Part shown: piece by piece, positions 9,383 to 17,580 of the stretch
Position numbering within the stretch: the first letter of the stretch is position 1
Layout: the number at the start of each line of letters is the position of its first letter
Made by a program: the position numbers and the translations under genes
Notes under the pieces: generated by a model
Seen by the model: only the letters and a program-made list of their open reading frames with translations
What the model was told of the DNA's origin: nothing
Databases searched by the model: none
Source: Gallionellaceae bacterium
GTDB lineage: Bacteria; Pseudomonadota; Gammaproteobacteria; Burkholderiales; Gallionellaceae
DNA: 33,447 nucleotides
NCBI GenBank assembly: GCA_009885195.1
Contig: VFLG01000036.1
Span: 1-33,447 of the forward strand
Reading direction: 5' to 3'

Positions 9383-9688
9383 TTAGACGCCCGGTTTCTT
9401 TTGTTCCGTAGGTTCTCCCCACATATCCACTGCTTGAGTGGAGGCCGGTTTTTTGCGTTGCTTGTCGTAGATCACGCTTATATTGAAAATTTCCATGCCA
9501 ACTTCCGGCGGAAAACCTTGCCGTTTGCCGTCGCGTGTGTCCATCATAAGCTCGTCTAAATATTTTTCCATGGTTGGAAATGTCCACCATGCTAATATTT
9601 TGGCAAAGATATGCGGAAATCTTTTCTCCAAGGCGTGCGGATATTTGTCTTCAGCGCCGTTTAAAATCTGTAGCATCTTCTCATCCAT
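9383..9688 (-). CDS. Conserved hypothetical protein, ~100 residues
   Basis: This 101-residue soluble protein starts MDEKMLQILNGAEDKYPHAL and contains KRFPHIFAKIL and MMDTRDGKRQGFPPEVGMEIF. I recall similar short proteins in betaproteobacteria, but no function is known to me. No membrane segment, signal peptide or metal motif is visible. The last 20 residues are polar and probably disordered. It lies downstream of the helicase remnant on the same strand, and convergent with rimO. Confidence 0.65.
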   Translation of the reverse strand: MDEKMLQILNGAEDKYPHALEKRFPHIFAKILAWWTFPTMEKYLDELMMDTRDGKRQGFPPEVGMEIFNISVIYDKQRKKPASTQAVDMWGEPTEQKKPGV

Positions 9689-9745
9689 GGCGAGCCCCCA
9701 ATTGACGGCGCATTAGAATCCAAATAACGGAAAAATGCAAATTGT

Positions 9746-9967
9746 TCAACCCGGGCCGTTTCGGGGAGCAGTGAAAAACCCCACCGCTTCCGCTTCATCC
9801 CGGGTGCGCTTCATCGGAGGCAGGCTTTGCCAGATACGCTTGCCGTAAGATTTTCCTGTTAAGCGCGGGTCGCAGATCATCAGTGCGCCGTGGTCGGTCT
9901 CATCGCGGATCAAGCGTCCTGCGCCCTGTTTGAGGTTGATTACCGCGCGCGGCAAAAATAATTTAAA
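9746..9967 (-). pseudogene. C-terminal remnant of a DinG/YoaA-type DNA helicase
   Basis: The translated fragment (FLPRAVINLKQGAGRLIRDE, then a LMICDPRL block and SYGKRIWQSLPP) is the last helicase motif region and C-terminus of DinG-family ATP-dependent helicases. In the family this follows about 550 further residues, which are absent. Homology fades near 9967 and the leuA promoter starts at 9992. The frame stays open to an ATG at 10003, so a short 85-residue product could still be made, but it would lack the P-loop and iron-sulfur domain. Most likely the 5' part was deleted. Confidence 0.75.
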
Positions 9968-9991
9968 CAATTGTAATGCCGTCAGTAAGTA

Positions 9992-10020
9992 TTGCGCAAG
10001 CAAACAAAAGCCGTTATATT
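9992..10020 (+). promoter_or_regulatory. Predicted sigma-70 promoter of the leu leader and leuA
   Basis: TTGCGC (9992-9997), a 17-base spacer, then TATATT (10015-10020). The expected transcription start, about seven bases downstream of the -10, falls on A10027. That base is the A of the ATG of the leader peptide. Confidence 0.55.
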
Positions 10021-10026
10021 GCAGCT

Positions 10027-10107
10027 ATGCACTTCTCTCGCCACATTTCGCAATCACATTCCACGTTCAGCCTTCTGGCTGCGTTGCTGCTGCGCGTCGC
10101 GCGCTAA
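10027..10107 (+). CDS. leuL: Putative leu operon leader peptide (leaderless)
   Basis: This 26-codon ORF starts MHFSRHISQSHS and ends SLLAALLLRVAR. Five of seven consecutive codons (residues 16-22) encode leucine (CTT CTG GCT GCG TTG CTG CTG), the usual sensor of leucine attenuation. It lies between the predicted promoter and leuA. There is no room for a Shine-Dalgarno, because the predicted transcription start coincides with its ATG; that would make it a leaderless mRNA. Several hairpins follow or overlap it (10068-10081 and 10134-10156). The assignment rests on position and codon content, not on a known homologue. Confidence 0.5.
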   Translation: MHFSRHISQSHSTFSLLAALLLRVAR

Positions 10108-10133
10108 ACATACCCCCAACCGTTTTGAAGCAG

Positions 10134-10156
10134 GCGGCATCCAGCAGGATCGCCGC
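10134..10156 (+). promoter_or_regulatory. Hairpin between leader peptide and leuA
   Basis: GCGGC-ATCC pairs with GGAT-GCCGC across an AGCA loop with one bulged C (nine base pairs). It ends 19 bases before the leuA Shine-Dalgarno. The following GAGTTAATTATTTG is only weakly T-rich, so it is not a canonical intrinsic terminator. It could be an attenuator-like stem or act on ribosome access. Confidence 0.4.
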
Positions 10157-10184
10157 GAGTTAATTATTTGCAATGGAGCCCGAT

Positions 10185-11720
10185 ATGACTGACAGATTAA
10201 TAATATTCGATACCACCTTGCGCGATGGCGAACAAAGCCCAGGCGCGTCCATGACCAAAGAAGAAAAGATGCGCATTGCGCGGCAACTGGAAAAGCTGGG
10301 CGTGGATGTGATCGAGGCGGGGTTTGCTGCCGCCAGCCCGGGCGATGCGGATGCGATCCACAGCATCGCGGCCATCATCAAGCAGTCCACCGTGTGCTCG
10401 TTGGCACGCGCCATCGAGCGCGACGTGCGCGCTGCCGGTGAGGCGATCAAACCGGCCAAGTCCGGGCGCATCCACACGTTCATCGCCACCTCGCCCATCC
10501 ACATGGAAAAGAAGCTGCGCATGCAGCCCGACCAGGTGGTGGAAGCGGCGGTGAAGGCGATCAAGCTGGCGCTGGAATATACCGACGATGTGGAATTTTC
10601 CGCCGAGGATGCCGTGCGTTCTGAAATGGATTTTCTGGTGCGGGTTTTCGATGCGGCAATCAAGGCCGGGGCGAAAACGCTGAATGTGCCGGATACCGTC
10701 GGCTACAGTATTCCGGCCTTGTGGGGCGAGCGCATGAAACAGTTGATTGCGCGCGTGCCGAACAGCAATAAAGTGGTGTGGTCCACGCATTGCCACAACG
10801 ACCTCGGCATGGCCGTGGCGAACTCATTGGCGGCGGTGATGAACGGTGCGCGCCAGGTGGAATGCACCATCAACGGCCTGGGCGAACGCGCCGGCAATGC
10901 CAGCCTGGAAGAAATCGTGATGGCGGTGAAAACGCGGCGCGATGTGTTCAGTTGCGATACACGCATCGACACCACGCAGATCGTGCCGACTTCCAAGCTG
11001 GTATCCAGCATCACCGGCTACCCGGTGCAGCCGAACAAGGCCATCGTCGGCGCCAATGCCTTTGCGCATGAATCAGGCATCCATCAGGACGGCGTACTCA
11101 AGCACCGCGAGACTTACGAAATCATGCGCGCCGAAGATGTGGGCTGGAGCACCAATAAATTGACGTTGGGCAAGCTCTCCGGCCGCAACGCTTTCCGCAC
11201 CCGCTTGCAGGAACTCGGCATCGTGCTGGAAAGCGAAGACGCAGTGAATGCCGCTTTCGCCCGCTTCAAGGACTTGGCCGACCGCAAGCAGGAAATTTTT
11301 GACGAGGATTTGCAGGCACTGGTCAGCGAAGGCGTGGTGGCGCAAGTCAGTGAGCATTATCGCCTGGTGTCCATGCGCGCACACTCTGAAACCGGTATCT
11401 TGCCCAAGGCGCAAGTGGTCGTGAGCGTAGGCGGCAAGGAACGCAGCGCCGAGATGCAGGGCGGCGGCCCGGTAGATGCGACGTTCAAAGCTATCGAGCA
11501 AATCGTCCAGAGCGGCACCGAGCTGCAGTTGTACTCGGTGAACAACATCACCAGCGGCACCGATGCGCAGGGTGAGGTGACTGTGCGCCTGTCCAGAGGC
11601 GGCCGCATCGTCAACGGCCAGGGCGCGGATACCGACATCGTAGTGGCTTCGGCCAAGGCTTACCTGAATGCGTTAAACAAGCTGGACACAGGGGTGGAAC
11701 GCGCGCATCCGCAGGTGTGA
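10185..11720 (+). CDS. leuA: 2-isopropylmalate synthase
   Basis: LeuA condenses acetyl-CoA with 2-oxoisovalerate, the first committed step of leucine synthesis. The N-terminal TIM-barrel domain carries [15 protein letters not shown] (residues 6-20), the metal-binding [18 protein letters not shown] and [14 protein letters not shown]. The middle has [18 protein letters not shown]. The C-terminal leucine-sensing domain is present ([22 protein letters not shown]), so feedback inhibition is expected. I start at ATG 10185 (511 residues) because GGAG at 10175-10178 is six bases upstream; the in-frame ATG at 10173 lacks a Shine-Dalgarno. It stands alone, without leuB/C/D nearby. Confidence 0.97.
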   Translation: MTDRLIIFDTTLRDGEQSPGASMTKEEKMRIARQLEKLGVDVIEAGFAAASPGDADAIHSIAAIIKQSTVCSLARAIERDVRAAGEAIKPAKSGRIHTFIATSPIHMEKKLRMQPDQVVEAAVKAIKLALEYTDDVEFSAEDAVRSEMDFLVRVFDAAIKAGAKTLNVPDTVGYSIPALWGERMKQLIARVPNSNKVVWSTHCHNDLGMAVANSLAAVMNGARQVECTINGLGERAGNASLEEIVMAVKTRRDVFSCDTRIDTTQIVPTSKLVSSITGYPVQPNKAIVGANAFAHESGIHQDGVLKHRETYEIMRAEDVGWSTNKLTLGKLSGRNAFRTRLQELGIVLESEDAVNAAFARFKDLADRKQEIFDEDLQALVSEGVVAQVSEHYRLVSMRAHSETGILPKAQVVVSVGGKERSAEMQGGGPVDATFKAIEQIVQSGTELQLYSVNNITSGTDAQGEVTVRLSRGGRIVNGQGADTDIVVASAKAYLNALNKLDTGVERAHPQV

Positions 11721-11827
11721 GCGCACAGCTGGCGACTTCAGCGCACGCAGCACGGGCTTTTCCCGGACGGCTGTTTTAATCGCCCTGAACACTGCCCGCT
11801 GTGCCGATCACAGCACATTAAGCGCGG

Positions 11828-12628
11828 TTACTTACCCTTCAATCCTTCAGTCAGATGCGGCGCAATGACCTGCAGCATCTGCGCAAACACTTTGGGGTTG
11901 CCCGCGCACAGGTGGCCGCTCTGGAGATAGCTATCGTTGCCTTGCAAATCACCCACCAGCCCGCCCGCTTCGGTAATCAACAAGCATCCGGCGGCGATGT
12001 CCCACGGCTTGAGGCCGGTTTCAAAAAAACCATCGTAACGGCCGGCTGCGGTATAGGCGAGGTCGAGGGAAGCTGAGCCGGGGCGGCGCAGGCCGGAGGT
12101 TTTTTGCATCATGTCGCGCAGGATGGCCATGTAGGCATCGAGATGCTCAAATTTGGTGTAGGGGAAACCGGTGCCGATCAGGCAATCGGCCAGTTCCTTG
12201 CGCTTGCTGACGCGCAGGCGATGGTCGTTGAGGTAGGCGCCGCGACCGCGCGAGGCAGTGAATAAGTCGTTTTTGGTGGGGTCGTAAATGACCGCCTGGG
12301 TCAGCACGCCTTTATGCTGCAACGCGATGGAGACGGCATATTGCTGGTAACCGTGCAAAAAATTGGTGGTGCCATCGAGCGGGTCGATGATCCAAACGTA
12401 TTCCGAGTCGCCTTGGGCGCCGCTCTCTTCTGCTAGAATCGCATGGGTCGGATAGGCATCCAGCAGGATTTTGATAATGGCCTGCTCGGCGGTGCGGTCC
12501 ACCTCGCTGACGTAATCGGCGTGCGATTTTTTGGTGACCGTGAGGTGGTCGAGATTGTCGGCGGCACGGTGTATCAAGTTGCCGGCACGACGCGCGGCTT
12601 TCACCGCGATGGTAAGCATGGGATGCAT
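11828..12628 (-). CDS. suhB: Inositol monophosphatase family protein (SuhB)
   Basis: This is a magnesium-dependent phosphatase of the inositol-monophosphatase fold. In enterobacteria SuhB also joins ribosomal RNA antitermination complexes; whether that holds here is inference. Metal and active-site motifs are ILAEESG (64-70), [13 protein letters not shown] (81-93) and [15 protein letters not shown] near the C-terminus. The 266-residue length is normal. ATG 12628 is preceded on the minus strand by AAAAAGG. The promoter region is occupied by a ~140-bp palindromic repeat starting 20 bases upstream. Confidence 0.93.
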   Translation of the reverse strand: MHPMLTIAVKAARRAGNLIHRAADNLDHLTVTKKSHADYVSEVDRTAEQAIIKILLDAYPTHAILAEESGAQGDSEYVWIIDPLDGTTNFLHGYQQYAVSIALQHKGVLTQAVIYDPTKNDLFTASRGRGAYLNDHRLRVSKRKELADCLIGTGFPYTKFEHLDAYMAILRDMMQKTSGLRRPGSASLDLAYTAAGRYDGFFETGLKPWDIAAGCLLITEAGGLVGDLQGNDSYLQSGHLCAGNPKVFAQMLQVIAPHLTEGLKGK

Positions 12629-12647
12629 AACAAACCTTTTTAATGAA

Positions 12648-12788
12648 GGGAACCTCTATAAATCCAAACTCCGTCGCGATGCTGCGTTGCTCAATAAATT
12701 TTAACGCTTACATATCAAACATATGCGGCGCGTTAAAATTTCTTTCGCGCCTTGCCTCGCTTAGGATTTTGAATTTATAGAGGCTCCC
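12648..12788. repeat. ~140-bp palindromic repeat family, full copy
   Basis: It runs from GGGAACCTCTATAAATCC to GAATTTATAGAGGCTCCC, an almost perfect terminal inverted repeat. The centre is a second imperfect palindrome around ACGCTTACATATCAAACATA. Related copies lie at 33312-33447 (cut by the window end), 127-374 (interrupted) and 28761-28809 (one arm). It occupies most of the 195-base gap between the divergent suhB and trmJ, so both promoters must lie within or right beside it. Confidence 0.85.
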
Positions 12789-12823
12789 TAAACGGTCGGA
12801 AAATTCCGATTGCCTATTTTAGT

Positions 12824-13630
12824 GTGAATTTCGATTTGGACAAACCTATTTTGAATAAACCGGGGATTTTAAATAATGTGCGGGTGGTGCTTAGTCATAC
12901 TACCCATCCGGGCAATATCGGCGCGGCTGCGCGGGCCATGAAGACCATGGGATTGGACACGCTTTATTTGGTCAATCCCAGCCATTTTCCCGACCCGCAG
13001 GCGGAAGCGATGGCTTGCGGCGCGGATGATGTGTTGCGCAACGCGGTGGTGTGCAGCTCGATTGACGAGGCCCTGCGCGGCACGGTGTTCGTGGCGGCGA
13101 TGACGGCGCGGCTGCGCGACATTTCGCACGAGGTGTTGACGCCGCGTGAGGCCATGCCGCTGTTGGCGCACCACGCCGCGCAACAGCCGGTGGCTTTGCT
13201 GTTTGGCACCGAAATGGCCGGCCTGACCAATGAGGAAGTGAGCAAGAGCCATCTGCTGGTGCGCATCCCGGCCAACCCCGGCTACTCATCCTTGAATCTG
13301 GCGGCGGCAGTGCAGGTGATATGTTACGAGCTGAGCGTGGCGTTGCAGTATGCCGGTTTGAGTTTGCAGCCGATTGAGGTGGAGCCGGCCAAACATGAAG
13401 AGTTGGAAAGGTTGTTTGTTCACCTTGAAGATGCGCTGACGCAGATCGGATTTTTTAGAACCGGGGGTTCCAACAAGCTAATGCTGAAATTGCGCCGCTT
13501 GTATGCGCGTGCGCGCTTGGAGCAGGAAGAAGTAAACATCCTGCGCGGTATTCTGAGCGCCGCGACCGAGTACAATGTGCGCTTAAAACAAGACTATCGA
13601 AACGAGCTGAACAGCAAAGTGAGTGAATGA
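12824..13630 (+). CDS. trmJ: tRNA/rRNA methyltransferase of the SPOUT family (TrmJ-like)
   Basis: TrmJ makes 2'-O-methyl at position 32 of several tRNAs using S-adenosylmethionine. The SpoU-type domain is clear: [20 protein letters not shown] near the start, [15 protein letters not shown], and the knot-forming [22 protein letters not shown]-terminal helical extension (about 190-268) matches the TrmJ type rather than shorter SPOUT enzymes. The GTG at 12824 is the longest start (268 residues), but no Shine-Dalgarno precedes it. The conserved part begins only near residue 17 ([10 protein letters not shown]), so a later start is possible. The 3' end overlaps cysE as ATGA. Confidence 0.9.
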   Translation: MNFDLDKPILNKPGILNNVRVVLSHTTHPGNIGAAARAMKTMGLDTLYLVNPSHFPDPQAEAMACGADDVLRNAVVCSSIDEALRGTVFVAAMTARLRDISHEVLTPREAMPLLAHHAAQQPVALLFGTEMAGLTNEEVSKSHLLVRIPANPGYSSLNLAAAVQVICYELSVALQYAGLSLQPIEVEPAKHEELERLFVHLEDALTQIGFFRTGGSNKLMLKLRRLYARARLEQEEVNILRGILSAATEYNVRLKQDYRNELNSKVSE

Positions 13631-14358
13631 TGTTTAGAACAATCAAAGAAGACATTGACAGCGTATTTGCACGCGATCCGGCAGCACGCAGCGTATTTGA
13701 GGTAGTAACCTGCTACCCCGGTTTTCATGCGCGCCTCATCCATCGCATGGCGCACCGCCTGTGGCGCGCCAAATTTAAATGGCTGGCACGCTTCCTGTCT
13801 CACCTGGGACGTTTTCTGACCGGTGTCGAGATTCATCCGGGGGCGACCATCGGGCGGCGTTTCTTTATCGATCATGGCATGGGTGTGGTGATCGGTGAGA
13901 CGGCCGAGATCGGCGATGACGTGACCTTGTATCACGGCGTGACGCTGGGCGGTACCTCATGGAAAGAAGGCAAGCGCCATCCCACCCTGGGTAAAGGGGT
14001 GGTGGTGGGTGCCGGCGCGAAAATTCTTGGCCCGATTACCATCGGTGATGGCGCCAAAATCGGCTCCAATGCCGTGGTGGTGAAAGATGTGCCAGCGGGG
14101 GCGACCGCTGCCGGCATTCCGGCACGCATCCTGGATGAGGCTAAAAAGACTTCCGGGTTCAATGCCTATGGCATCAGCAACGACCAGAACGACCCGCTGG
14201 CGCAAGCTATACACGGCCTGCTTGGGCATAGTATGGTAGTTGACCAGCGCATTAATCTTATCCTCGAACAACTGGAGAAGATGGGCGTGAACGTCGAGGA
14301 AGAGCGCGCCACAGCCGATAAATTCGACCCCAATTACCTGAACAAAATTGTTGACTAA
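13627..14358 (+). CDS. cysE: Serine O-acetyltransferase
   Basis: CysE acetylates serine with acetyl-CoA, the first step of cysteine synthesis. The helical N-terminal part contains [19 protein letters not shown] and HRMAHRLWR. The left-handed beta-helix has the signatures [39 protein letters not shown] and [22 protein letters not shown]. The start overlaps the trmJ stop (a second ATG follows directly at 13630). The location just upstream of the Fe-S cluster operon is suggestive, since cysteine is the sulfur donor for SufS. The iscR promoter begins inside the cysE 3' end. Confidence 0.95.
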   Translation: MMFRTIKEDIDSVFARDPAARSVFEVVTCYPGFHARLIHRMAHRLWRAKFKWLARFLSHLGRFLTGVEIHPGATIGRRFFIDHGMGVVIGETAEIGDDVTLYHGVTLGGTSWKEGKRHPTLGKGVVVGAGAKILGPITIGDGAKIGSNAVVVKDVPAGATAAGIPARILDEAKKTSGFNAYGISNDQNDPLAQAIHGLLGHSMVVDQRINLILEQLEKMGVNVEEERATADKFDPNYLNKIVD

Positions 14359-14371
14359 ATCGTTCGGGTAT
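14347..14371 (+). promoter_or_regulatory. Candidate IscR type 1 binding site
   Basis: ATTGTTGACTAAAT followed by CGTTCGGGTAT fits the E. coli IscR type 1 consensus (as I remember it, ATA-SYYGACTR-WWW-YAGTCRRS-TAT) at 22 of 25 positions; mismatches are positions 3, 16 and 17. It covers the -35 element of the predicted iscR promoter. That is the arrangement for autorepression by [2Fe-2S]-IscR in E. coli. The IscR encoded here keeps all four cluster ligands. Confidence 0.7.
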
Positions 14372-14379
14372 TCTATTAT
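14351..14379 (+). promoter_or_regulatory. Predicted sigma-70 promoter of the iscR-suf operon
   Basis: TTGACT (14351-14356), a 17-base spacer and TATTAT (14374-14379). The -35 overlaps the cysE stop codon (TAA 14356-14358). Transcription would start near 14386, leaving a 5' leader of about 65 bases before iscR. Confidence 0.75.
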
Positions 14380-14406
14380 CGCCCCTTGAGTTTACGTTGT
14401 CCGCAT

Positions 14407-14423
14407 ACAACAACGTTTGTTGT
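14407..14423. promoter_or_regulatory. Palindrome in the iscR 5' leader
   Basis: ACAACAACGTTTGTTGT is a near-perfect palindrome about 20 bases downstream of the predicted transcription start. It could be a second operator or a small RNA hairpin. It does not resemble the IscR type 1 site. Confidence 0.35.
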
Positions 14424-14450
14424 TATGTGATTTAAGACCAAGGAGGAATC

Positions 14451-14924
14451 ATGCGACTTACTACCAAGGGACGGTTTGCCGTGACGGCGATGGCCGATCT
14501 GGCGATGCGCGATAAGCAAGGCCCGGTCACGCTGGCCAGTATCAGTGAGCGGCAAAGTATCTCCCAGTCCTATCTGGAGCAGTTGTTCGGTAAGTTGCGC
14601 AGGCGCAATATTGTGGTGGCAGTGCGCGGTCCTGGCGGTGGCTATAACCTGGCGCGCCCGAGTGCGGAGATAACAATTTCTGCCATCATCGAGGCGGTGG
14701 ACGAATCGGTAGATTCGACTCAGTGTGGCGGCATGGCTAACTGCCATAATGGACAGCAGTGCATTACCCATGATTTGTGGGAGGGGCTGAACAAGGTCAT
14801 ACATACCTATTTGGCGGAAGTGAATTTGGAGCAATTGGTGAATAGTCAGCCTGCGGCTAAAGCAGTGGTCAGCCATGTGGCAATGCCAAAAAAGATGGAC
14901 AAACCGAAGCTGGCTGTAGCGTGA
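14451..14924 (+). CDS. iscR: Rrf2-family Fe-S cluster regulator IscR
   Basis: IscR is a transcription regulator that senses cellular Fe-S status through its own [2Fe-2S] cluster. The N-terminal winged helix (MRLTTKGRFAVTAMADLAM, then SISQSYLEQLFGKLRRRNIV) binds DNA. The cluster ligands C92, C98, C104 and H107 are spaced exactly as in the E. coli protein (C-x5-C-x5-C-x2-H). A perfect AGGAGG lies at 14441-14446, before ATG 14451. It leads the suf genes, and a type 1-like operator covers its promoter. By analogy it represses this operon when clusters are plentiful. The C-terminal tail is poorly conserved. Confidence 0.95.
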   Translation: MRLTTKGRFAVTAMADLAMRDKQGPVTLASISERQSISQSYLEQLFGKLRRRNIVVAVRGPGGGYNLARPSAEITISAIIEAVDESVDSTQCGGMANCHNGQQCITHDLWEGLNKVIHTYLAEVNLEQLVNSQPAAKAVVSHVAMPKKMDKPKLAVA

Positions 14925-14993
14925 TCGAGAACATGCAGGCTTGGCATTTCTTCAGTTTACCGGGCAATTTTTTGTAGATATTTTGGAGTTTGA

Positions 14994-15341
14994 ATGATGG
15001 CCATTACATTGACTGAAAGTGCGGCAAAACAGATTCAAGGCCAGCTTGCAAAGCGTGGCAAAGGACTGGCGTTGCGTGTGGCTGTAAAAAAAGTTGGCTG
15101 TTCCGGTATGGCGTATTCATACGACTATGCCGATGAAGTGGGCCTGCAAGATCAGGTATTTCAGGCATTTAATGCAACGGTTGTGGTTGATGCCATGAGC
15201 CTGCCGTTCATTGATGGCTCACGCTTGGATTTCGTCACTGAAGGACTCAAGCAGACATTCAAATTCGACAATCCAAACGTTGACAGCATGTGCGGTTGCG
15301 GTGAGAGTTTCAACATGAAAGCTGAAGCGGAAAAAATATGA
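14994..15341 (+). CDS. sufA: A-type Fe-S carrier protein (SufA/IscA family)
   Basis: A-type carriers receive Fe-S clusters from the assembly scaffold and pass them to target proteins in the cytoplasm. The three conserved cysteines are C36 ([10 protein letters not shown]), C100 and C102 ([10 protein letters not shown]). Length is 115. Two consecutive ATGs open the gene (14994 and 14997); TGGAG at 14983-14987 favours the first slightly. The stop overlaps sufB as ATGA. I call it SufA from its operon; by sequence alone IscA or ErpA are alternatives. Confidence 0.92.
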   Translation: MMAITLTESAAKQIQGQLAKRGKGLALRVAVKKVGCSGMAYSYDYADEVGLQDQVFQAFNATVVVDAMSLPFIDGSRLDFVTEGLKQTFKFDNPNVDSMCGCGESFNMKAEAEKI

Positions 15342-16774
15342 GTGCGGTACTGCAAAATCTGGTCAATCAGCCTTATAAGCACGGTTTTGTCACCGATATT
15401 GAGTCTGATGTTGCGCCGAAAGGGCTGAGTGAAGACACCATCAGGATGATTTCGGCCAAGAAGAATGAGCCGGAATGGCTGCTCGAGTTTCGCCTCAAGG
15501 CTTATCAGCAATGGCTCAAGATGACAGAGCCGACCTGGCCCAACGTAAAATATCCCAAGATTGATTTTCAGGCGATCAGCTACTACGCCGCGCCCAAGCA
15601 AAAGCCTAAACTGAAAAGCATGGATGAAGTTGATCCGGAATTGCTGCGCACGTTCGAGAAGCTGGGTGTACCGATGCACGAGCGCGCTGTGCTGGCTGGC
15701 GTCGCAGTCGATGTCATTTTCGATAGCGTGTCGGTGGCGACCACCTACAAGCACAAGCTGGCCGAGGTTGGGATCATTTTCGGTTCTTTCTCGGAAGCGG
15801 TGCATGAGCACCCCGAACTGGTCAAGAAATATCTGGGCACAGTCGTGCCGGTCGGCGATAACTATTATGCCGCGCTCAACTCGGCGGTGTTCACCGACGG
15901 CTCGTTCTGCTTTATTCCCAAGGGCGTCAAGTGCCCGATGGATTTGTCGACTTATTTCCGCATCAACACCCAGGAGTCGGGGCAATTCGAGCGTACGCTG
16001 ATTATCGCGGAGGAGGGCGCATCGGTGTCCTACCTGGAAGGCTGCACCGCGCCCAGATTCGATACCAACCAGTTGCACGCGGCGGTGGTCGAACTGATTG
16101 CGCTCGATAACGCCGACATCAAATACTCGACCGTGCAGAACTGGTATGCGGGCGACGAAAACGGCATAGGCGGCATTTTTAATTTTGTCACCAAGCGCGG
16201 CCTGGCTAAAGGCGTCAATTCGCGCATTTCGTGGACCCAGGTCGAGACCGGTTCGGCTATCACCTGGAAGTATCCGTCCGTCGTGTTGCAGGGTGAAAAC
16301 TCGGTCGGCGAGTTTTATTCGGTCGCAGTCACCAACCACCATCAGCAGGCCGACACCGGCACCAAGATGATTCATCTGGGCAAGAACACGCGCAGCACCA
16401 TCGTCAGCAAGGGTATCTCGGCTGGTCATTCCAACAACAGCTACCGCGGGCTGGTGAAGATTGCGCCGACTGCTGCCGGCGCGCGCAATTATTCACAATG
16501 CGATTCGATGCTGATCGGCGACCAGTCCGGTGCGCACACCTTTCCTTACATCCAGGTGCGCAACAACAGCGCCAAAGTCGAGCACGAGGCATCCACCTCG
16601 AAAATCGGCGAGGACCAGCTGTTCTATTTCGCCCAGCGCGGCATAGATGCCGAGGCCGCGGTGTCGATGATCATCAACGGCTTCTGCAAAGACGTGTTTC
16701 AGCAATTGCCGCTGGAGTTTGCGGTCGAAGCCAGCAATTTGCTCAGTTTCAAATTGGAAGGAAGTATCGGATGA
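15338..16774 (+). CDS. sufB: Fe-S cluster scaffold subunit SufB
   Basis: SufB is the core scaffold of the SufBCD complex, where sulfide and iron are assembled. The 478 residues align well with the family: KFDFQ-like start region, [42 protein letters not shown] and the C-terminal [19 protein letters not shown]. The key sulfur-accepting Cys is C388 ([10 protein letters not shown], equivalent to E. coli C405) and the partner Glu is E417 (VEHEAST, equivalent to E434). Both flanking genes overlap by four bases (ATGA), indicating strict coupling across sufA-B-C. Confidence 0.97.
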   Translation: MSAVLQNLVNQPYKHGFVTDIESDVAPKGLSEDTIRMISAKKNEPEWLLEFRLKAYQQWLKMTEPTWPNVKYPKIDFQAISYYAAPKQKPKLKSMDEVDPELLRTFEKLGVPMHERAVLAGVAVDVIFDSVSVATTYKHKLAEVGIIFGSFSEAVHEHPELVKKYLGTVVPVGDNYYAALNSAVFTDGSFCFIPKGVKCPMDLSTYFRINTQESGQFERTLIIAEEGASVSYLEGCTAPRFDTNQLHAAVVELIALDNADIKYSTVQNWYAGDENGIGGIFNFVTKRGLAKGVNSRISWTQVETGSAITWKYPSVVLQGENSVGEFYSVAVTNHHQQADTGTKMIHLGKNTRSTIVSKGISAGHSNNSYRGLVKIAPTAAGARNYSQCDSMLIGDQSGAHTFPYIQVRNNSAKVEHEASTSKIGEDQLFYFAQRGIDAEAAVSMIINGFCKDVFQQLPLEFAVEASNLLSFKLEGSIG

Positions 16775-17580
16775 TTTACCCGGGCAGCAAAACCATACTC
16801 GAAGTGCGCGGGCTGTGCGCCAGCGTGAGCGGCACCGAGATTCTGAAAGGGCTGGACCTCACCGTAAAGAGCGGCGAAGTGCATGCCATCATGGGGCCGA
16901 ACGGTTCGGGCAAGAGCACCTTTTCCAAGGTGCTGGCAGGACACTCGGCTTATCAGGTAACGGCTGGCAGCGTGCTGCTCGAAGGAAAAAACCTGCTCGA
17001 TCTTCCTCCCGAAGAACGCGCGCGCGCCGGTGTGTTTCTCGCCTTTCAATATCCGATCGAGATTCCCGGCGTGGCCAACAGCCAGTTTCTGCGGCTGACT
17101 TACAACACGGTGCAGACCCAGCGCGGCAAGGAAGAACTCGATCCGCTGGAGTTTGACGACTTCGTGCGCGAAAAGATGAAGTTGCTGGAAATGAGCCCAG
17201 ATTTTCTGGATCGCAGCGTCAACGAGGGCTTCTCCGGCGGCGAGAAAAAACGCAACGAAATATTGCAAATGGCGCTGCTCGAACCGCGTCTGGCGATACT
17301 CGATGAGACCGATTCCGGCCTTGATATCGACGCGCTCAGGATAGTTTCACAGGGCGTCAATAAGCTGGCCAACAAGGACAACGCGATGGTGCTGGTAACG
17401 CACTACCAGCGGCTGCTTAATTATATCGTGCCCGATTTTGTGCATGTGATGGATGACGGCCGCATCGTCAAGACCGGCGGCAAGGAGCTGGCGCTGGAGC
17501 TGGAGGCGCGTGGTTACGACTGGGTCGGTGCCAAGCATAGGGGTGCGGCGCCGAAGGTTGTGGCGAAAGTGGCGGCATGA
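16771..17580 (+). CDS. sufC: SUF ATPase subunit SufC
   Basis: SufC is the ABC-type ATPase of the SufBC2D complex, driving its conformational change. Walker A GPNGSGKS is at 42-49, the signature SGGEK at 155-159, Walker B LAILDE at 174-179 and the switch His at 211. The [11 protein letters not shown] segment and [14 protein letters not shown] are SufC-specific. I start at ATG 16771, which overlaps the sufB stop as ATGA and gives the usual N-terminus (269 residues). Longer in-frame extensions lie inside sufB and are not credible. The 3' end overlaps sufD. Confidence 0.97.
   Translation: MIYPGSKTILEVRGLCASVSGTEILKGLDLTVKSGEVHAIMGPNGSGKSTFSKVLAGHSAYQVTAGSVLLEGKNLLDLPPEERARAGVFLAFQYPIEIPGVANSQFLRLTYNTVQTQRGKEELDPLEFDDFVREKMKLLEMSPDFLDRSVNEGFSGGEKKRNEILQMALLEPRLAILDETDSGLDIDALRIVSQGVNKLANKDNAMVLVTHYQRLLNYIVPDFVHVMDDGRIVKTGGKELALELEARGYDWVGAKHRGAAPKVVAKVAA

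Noticed and set aside
11721-11827. Terminator between the convergent leuA and suhB
   Set aside because: Only short stems (CGGG/CCCG and CTGTG/CACAG) without a following T-run on either strand.
15161-16429. A 422-codon open frame antisense to sufB
   Set aside because: It lies wholly opposite a well-conserved sufB, has no recognisable domain and reflects the codon bias of the sense gene.
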